Part shown: piece after piece, positions 7,048 to 10,056 of the stretch
How positions within the stretch are numbered: the first letter of the stretch is position 1
How the letters are laid out: every line of letters starts with the position of its first letter
Origin: Anaerolineae bacterium
GTDB taxonomy: Bacteria; Chloroflexota; Anaerolineae; JAFGEY01
Assembly (NCBI GenBank): GCA_016929205.1
Contig: JAFGJF010000301.1
Location: 1 to 10,056, forward strand
Direction of reading: 5' to 3'
DNA: 10,056 nucleotides
Notes under the pieces: model-generated
What the model was told of the DNA's origin: nothing
Databases searched by the model: none
What the model saw: the letters and a program-made list of their open reading frames with translations, nothing else
Program-made: the position numbers and the translations under genes

Positions 7048-7596
7048 ATGCCATTCAAAGCACGGGTATTTCAAGAAAACGTCGAGTCGCGGGTGCAAGG
7101 TGCGGCCCGAGACGAACTCGTGCAAGGTTGCGAGGCTTATGCGGCGTTGACGACGCCGCAGCAAAAGGCCCGCTGCATCCGGGAGATGATGGAGGTGCTG
7201 GACCGAAACGTGGTCGCGGAAACGCGCCGGGCGATCATGGAAGCCTGCGGCCGGCGGTGCATTGGGGCCGGCACGTTGAAAAAGGCATGCCGGCTCGGGC
7301 AGGAGGCGCGCGACCTGGACGATCTACTGGCACGGTTAAATGAAGCGCACATCGGCGGTGGGCAGCTGCGGCGCGAGGGCGGCGCCATCCACGCGTCTTA
7401 CGACCGCTGTTACTGCGGGTCGGTGAGCCAGACCAGGGAGCCGTTTTCGGCCACCTACTGCCATTGCTCGTGCGGCTGGTATCGGCAGCTCTTTGAGACG
7501 CTGCTGGATGGGCCGGTCGAGGTCGAACTGCTCAGCTCGATCGTCCAGGGCGATGAGACCTGCCGGTTCCTGATTCATAGGCCAAGATCGAGATAG
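7048..7596 (+). CDS. Cysteine-rich protein, V4R/DUF6144-like C-terminus
   Basis: This 182-residue protein starts at ATG 7048, one base after the previous stop, with AGGAGGG at 7036-7042; the longer frame open back to 6982 lies inside the GyrI-like gene and is not needed. It contains 11 cysteines: C28, C43, C67, C71, C81, C121, C123, C138, C140, C142 and C172. They include ACGRRCIG, RCYCG, and CHCSCGW in the C-terminal half. The final part (TYCHCSCGWYRQLFE, then VELLSSIVQGDETCRFLIH) resembles the end of V4R-type domains, where a similar 'GD..CxF' strand closes the fold. I associate it with the DUF6144 group, but this is from memory. Several cysteines could bind Zn or Fe-S or form a redox site. 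No membrane segment or signal is seen. Confidence 0.8.
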   Translation: MPFKARVFQENVESRVQGAARDELVQGCEAYAALTTPQQKARCIREMMEVLDRNVVAETRRAIMEACGRRCIGAGTLKKACRLGQEARDLDDLLARLNEAHIGGGQLRREGGAIHASYDRCYCGSVSQTREPFSATYCHCSCGWYRQLFETLLDGPVEVELLSSIVQGDETCRFLIHRPRSR

Positions 7597-7609
7597 AATG
7601 GAGCACAAA

Positions 7610-8269
7610 ATGAAACACGAGATCGGTATCAACCAGCCACCCTACCTGGTCGAAGACTGGCCGGGTAAATACCACGTCTTTTCCTGGCTCGAGTACGTCG
7701 TCACCGTACCCAACCCCATCTTTCTGGTGACCACGCACAAGGCCAACGGTGCCGCGAACGCCAACTTGCATTCCTGGGGGCTGCTGGTGGGCGAACGCGA
7801 TCATTATTCGTCGCTGCTGGCACTGCTCGAGTACACCCATACCTATGCCAACATCCAACGCGAGGGCGAGTGGTGCCTCAACTTTCCCTCGGCCAAACAC
7901 TACCCGCAGTGTTTTGAGACCATCCACTGCAACGGGCCGGACAACGACGAGATCGTCGACGCCGGTTTGACCGTCGAAGCAGCGCAAACGGTGCAGGCGC
8001 CGAGGGTCGCCGAGTGCGCGATCAACCTGGAATGCAAGCTGGCCTGGCATCGCCCTCTGTACGAGGACAGCCAGTGGCACCTGTTCGTGGGGCGCGTGCT
8101 GCACGTCGCGGTAGACGAGGCAGCGATGGACGTCGATCCCGACCAGCGGGTGCAGGCGCTGGGCTTGATGTACAACGTGCGGGGCACGGTCAACCCTCTC
8201 AACGGCAACTACTATGGGCCGAACACACTGGGCGTACTGGACCAGGTGATCCGCATCTCCCCAGAGTAA
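7610..8269 (+). CDS. Flavin-reductase-like FMN-binding split-barrel protein
   Basis: This is a 219-residue protein. Two in-frame ATGs exist at 7598 and 7610. I chose 7610 because GGAG (7600-7603) lies 6 nt upstream of it and the protein then begins MKHEIGINQPP, while 7598 has no good Shine-Dalgarno and would add only MEHK. The fold is the flavin-reductase-like split barrel: a long N-terminal strand region (YHVFSWLEYVVTVPNPIFLVTT), NANLHSWGLLVG as the flavin-phosphate region, NIQREGEWCLNFP as the strand shared across the family, DAGLTVEAA and AECAINLECKLAWH, ending at LGVLDQVIRISPE. Such proteins bind FMN, use it in reductions or supply reduced flavin to a monooxygenase. It begins 13 nt after the cysteine-rich gene, so the two are probably cotranscribed and may be redox partners. 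Confidence 0.9.
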   Translation: MKHEIGINQPPYLVEDWPGKYHVFSWLEYVVTVPNPIFLVTTHKANGAANANLHSWGLLVGERDHYSSLLALLEYTHTYANIQREGEWCLNFPSAKHYPQCFETIHCNGPDNDEIVDAGLTVEAAQTVQAPRVAECAINLECKLAWHRPLYEDSQWHLFVGRVLHVAVDEAAMDVDPDQRVQALGLMYNVRGTVNPLNGNYYGPNTLGVLDQVIRISPE

Positions 8270-8307
8270 AACGCGCGGGCCAAACGGCCGCCGGAGGAGG
8301 TCAACCG

Positions 8308-9003
8308 ATGAGCGACATCTTGATGAGGGCACAAGCATTTATGCTGACCCACGCCAGGCTGCTGGAACGCCGGCTGTTTGAGGTCCAGTTTGCCCATGCC
8401 AAACCTGCGGCTGTGGACAGGGCCGTGCGCGCCTACCAGAACGCCGACGGCGGGCTGGGGCACGCGTTGGAGCCAGACCTGCGCTGCCCGGAGAGCCAGC
8501 CGCTGTTTATCGAGGTTGGGCTGGCTGCCCTGCACGAGGCCGGCTGCCACGACCTGGACCTGGCGCGCTCGGCCTGTTCCTTCCTGCAATCCGTCTCGAA
8601 CGAGGCGGGCCTCGTCCCGCCGTTTCTAGAGTCGGCGCTTGCCTCTCCCCACGCGCCGCATTGGAGTTCCTCGGCGATAGTGCCCGACTTGAACCCCACG
8701 GCGGGCGTGTGCGGGCTGCTGCACGACCAGGGCGTGGAACATCCATGGCCCTCTCTCGCCACAGAGACCTGCTGTAACCTGCTGCTCCGGGACCCGCCGC
8801 TTGAGGCGCACACGCTGATCGGCGCTGCGCGTCTGGCAGATCACCTGCCCGACCGGGCGCTGGCCAAGCGCCTTCACGATGCCATCGCAGCATCGCTGCC
8901 TCGAACGATGCCTCCCGGCCCGGATGCCCCACCTACTACGTCATTTGTCGCAATTCGAAATCCATCACTTGACCGATGTACGCCGGGGCGGACTGTGATA
9001 TGA
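8308..9003 (+). pseudogene. Prenyltransferase/squalene-cyclase-repeat-like protein, C-terminus probably lost
   Basis: ATG 8308 has a strong GGAGGAGG (8293-8300), giving 231 codons; the frame open back to 8014 overlaps the flavin-reductase gene and is not used. Residues 1-205 look like an alpha/alpha-toroid protein: ARLLERRLFEVQFAHAK, then AVRAYQNADGGLGHALEPD (a QNxDGG-type repeat) and LFIEVGLAALHEAG. I expect a further stretch with another Q.DGGW-type repeat and a total of about 280-320 residues. Instead, from about residue 206 (near 8925) the text turns into PPTTSFVAIRNPS and a tail with no helical repeat character, base composition becomes more AT-rich, and the stop falls inside a promoter-like element. 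The other frames do not continue the family either. This suggests a deletion junction near 8925-8945 rather than a simple frameshift. A short functional variant is possible. Confidence 0.7.
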
Positions 9004-9004
9004 T
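8996..9004 (+). promoter_or_regulatory. Extended -10 promoter candidate for the SIMPL gene
   Basis: TGATATGAT (8996-9004) is a TGN-extended -10 with TATGAT matching the consensus at five of six positions. A TTGACC lies at 8969-8974, but the 24-nt spacer is too long for a normal pair, so recognition would rest on the extended -10. It overlaps the stop codon of the shortened upstream gene and lies 58 nt before the ATG at 9063. Confidence 0.4.
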
Positions 9005-9062
9005 GGGGACGGTTTTCGAAATCGACAAGCCGGAATGGCTTTCTAAAAAAGGAACAACAAAT

Positions 9063-9809
9063 ATGTTCAATCGAATCAAAGTACTATTCTCTGTCGTTGT
9101 CGTGGCCATGTTGCTGGTCGCGTGCACCAACGTGCAGGCCAAATCACAGCTAACGCCAGAGCCTGTTATCCAAACGCCCCAGCGCACGATCACCGTTGTC
9201 GGTCTGGGCAAAATCAGCCTGGTCCCGGACATCGCCCGGATCAGCATTGGCGCCCAGGCCCGGGCCAGTACCGTGGCCGTAGCCAGGAACGAGGTAGAGC
9301 AGAAAATGGCGGCGGTCGCTGCTGCGCTCACCGAGCTGGGTATCGCGGAAAAGGATCTTCAGAGCTCTTACTATAGCATTTACTACGAGCAAGAGCCGTA
9401 CCAGCCTTCAGTCAGCGAGGAAGGATCTGTAGAAGAGCCGAAAGGTGTGTACAATGTGTCCAGCATGCTCGAAGTGACCGTCCGTGATGTGGAAAAGGCC
9501 GGAGAGGTGCTCGACGGCGCGGTTGCGGCAGGCGCCAACCAGGTATACGGCGTGACCTTTACCGTTTCCGACAACTCGAAATGGGAAAGCCAGGCCCGTG
9601 AAAAGGCAATGGCCGACGCCAAGCTCCGTGCCGGCGAACTGACCGGCCTGGCCGGGGTAGCGTTGGGCGAGGTGCTGTCGGTCAGCGAGGTCATCGGCGG
9701 TAGCGCGGTGGCATACGCCGAACGAGGGATGGGTGGCGGTGGCGGTGGGATCGCGCCCGGTGAACTCGAGATGAGCACCCAGGTACAAGTCACCTTCGCC
9801 CTTCAATAA
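9063..9809 (+). CDS. SIMPL-domain (DUF541) lipoprotein
   Basis: This is a 248-residue protein. ATG 9063 has AAGGAA (9049-9054) 8 nt upstream and immediately produces a signal peptide; the frame open to 8976 would put about 29 polar residues before it and cross the promoter. The signal is NRIK, then a hydrophobic core (VLFSVVVVAMLL) and lipobox LVAC with C21, so it should be a lipid-anchored extracytoplasmic protein. Residues about 41-247 form a SIMPL domain: RTITVVGLGKISLVPDIARISIGAQA, a long helix (VEQKMAAVAAALTELGI) followed by DLQSSYYSIYYEQ, then VTVRDVEKAGEVLDGAVAAGANQVYGVTFTVSD, AREKAMADAKLRAGELTGLAGVALGEV, and a closing strand STQVQVTFALQ. An acidic insert (about 115-127) and a seven-residue-scale Gly-rich loop (GMGGGGGG) are also present. 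The biochemical role is poorly defined; some relatives form periplasmic oligomers linked to oxidative stress. Its own promoter and terminator suggest a monocistronic unit. Confidence 0.93.
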   Translation: MFNRIKVLFSVVVVAMLLVACTNVQAKSQLTPEPVIQTPQRTITVVGLGKISLVPDIARISIGAQARASTVAVARNEVEQKMAAVAAALTELGIAEKDLQSSYYSIYYEQEPYQPSVSEEGSVEEPKGVYNVSSMLEVTVRDVEKAGEVLDGAVAAGANQVYGVTFTVSDNSKWESQAREKAMADAKLRAGELTGLAGVALGEVLSVSEVIGGSAVAYAERGMGGGGGGIAPGELEMSTQVQVTFALQ

Positions 9810-9822
9810 TTCCCAGTACATC

Positions 9823-9858
9823 AAACGCGTTCTGCAGCGTGGCAGAACGCGTTTTTTT
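9823..9858 (+). terminator. Strong intrinsic terminator after the SIMPL gene
   Basis: AAACGCGTTCTGC (9823-9835) pairs perfectly over 13 bp with GCAGAACGCGTTT (9842-9854) around a 6-nt loop, and seven T residues occupy 9852-9858. It starts 14 nt after the stop. On the reverse strand the same stem is followed by only three T residues, so it would be a weaker stop for the convergent gene. Confidence 0.95.
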
Positions 9859-9936
9859 CTGTTATGACATTTTCATCCTGGGAGCGTACTGAACAAGTCC
9901 ATTTTGACCAAGGGTGCGTGACTTTTTTCAGCACTC

Positions 9937-10056
9937 TCAGTGTTTTTTCAGGATCAGAGGGAGATACAGAGTCGCCTCTGATGGCGCCGGCTGTCTCACC
10001 AGCAGCGACACCTGATCCACAACCATCCCCGTCCGTCCGCCGTCACCGTCGTTATA
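9937..10056 (-). CDS. C-terminal end of a probable secreted protein, 5' partial
   Basis: Reading the reverse strand from the window edge gives 39 codons and a TGA (complement at 9937-9939). The residues include GMVVDQVSLLVRQPAPSEAT and the tail LYLPLILKKH. The VVDQVSL part looks like the last strand of a beta-sandwich (carbohydrate-binding or similar jelly-roll domain; compare the common 'DDVSL' ending). A short Pro/Ser/Ala linker follows, then a hydrophobic YLPLIL tail with basic residues at the very end. From memory, YLPL(V/I)xx endings are frequent in Chloroflexota exported proteins. The gene is convergent with the SIMPL gene, and its stop lies 127 nt from the SIMPL stop. It is too short for a family call, but the tail makes a real gene end likely. 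Confidence 0.65.
   Translation of the reverse strand, partial: YNDGDGGRTGMVVDQVSLLVRQPAPSEATLYLPLILKKH

Noticed and set aside
8014..8307. N-terminal extension of the toroid-repeat gene
   Set aside because: It overlaps the flavin-reductase gene in another frame and reads as low-complexity Arg/Gly/Ala. ATG 8308 has a strong GGAGGAGG.
7532..8338. 268-codon open frame on the reverse strand
   Set aside because: It is antisense to the flavin-reductase-like gene, which has clear family features and its own ribosome site. The reverse translation shows no domain.
8976..9062. Earlier in-frame start for the SIMPL gene
   Set aside because: It would place 29 polar residues before a clean lipoprotein signal and would start within the promoter region. 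ATG 9063 has a Shine-Dalgarno and leads straight into the signal peptide.
9953..9982. 8-bp inverted repeat ATCAGAGG/CCTCTGAT with a 14-nt loop
   Set aside because: It falls inside the reverse-strand coding sequence and has no T-tract, so it is more likely chance within the gene than a terminator or operator.
9864..10056. + strand frame open from ATG 9864 to the window edge (64 codons)
   Set aside because: It has no ribosome site, starts right after the terminator T-tract, and overlaps a better-supported reverse-strand gene end. The Pro/Ser-rich reading is the antisense of that gene.

Overview
The window looks like chromosomal DNA of a GC-rich, uncultured-type bacterium. Chloroflexota (Anaerolineae-like) is my best guess. 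The reasons are a reverse-strand protein tail ending in YLPLILKKH, a type of ending I associate with Chloroflexota surface proteins, an Rcp1-like response regulator sitting beside GAF and PAS histidine kinases, and a SIMPL-domain lipoprotein. This placement comes from memory of gene families and was not computed.

Left block (1-3708, + strand): a signalling operon. It holds the 3' part of a GAF histidine kinase, then a single-domain Rcp1-type response regulator overlapping it by 4 bp (ATGA), then a 643-residue hybrid kinase with receiver domains at both ends (REC-PAS-HisKA-HATPase-REC). None of the three has a DNA-binding output domain, so the block looks like a phosphorelay or protein-protein signalling module.

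Middle block (3900-9003, + strand): seven codirectional genes. In order they are a 404-residue Cys-containing protein resembling the BtrH_N/C39-like group, a transglutaminase-fold protein with a complete Cys-His-Asp triad, a Rid-family protein, a GyrI-like small-molecule-binding protein, an 11-cysteine protein with a V4R/DUF6144-like C-terminus, a flavin-reductase-like split-barrel protein, and a prenyltransferase-repeat protein that seems to have lost its C-terminus. From the Rid gene to the flavin reductase the genes overlap or nearly touch and each has a good Shine-Dalgarno, so they are probably translated from one mRNA. A 190-bp gap with a perfect 8-bp dyad precedes the block. A tandem 17-bp repeat array inside an outer inverted repeat separates its first two genes. 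This block is the best candidate for an undescribed system: several small-molecule-handling folds travel together and their joint function is unknown to me.

Right block (9004-10056): a SIMPL/DUF541 lipoprotein gene with its own extended -10 promoter candidate and a very strong intrinsic terminator. It is followed by the C-terminal end of a convergent reverse-strand gene for a probable secreted protein that runs off the window.
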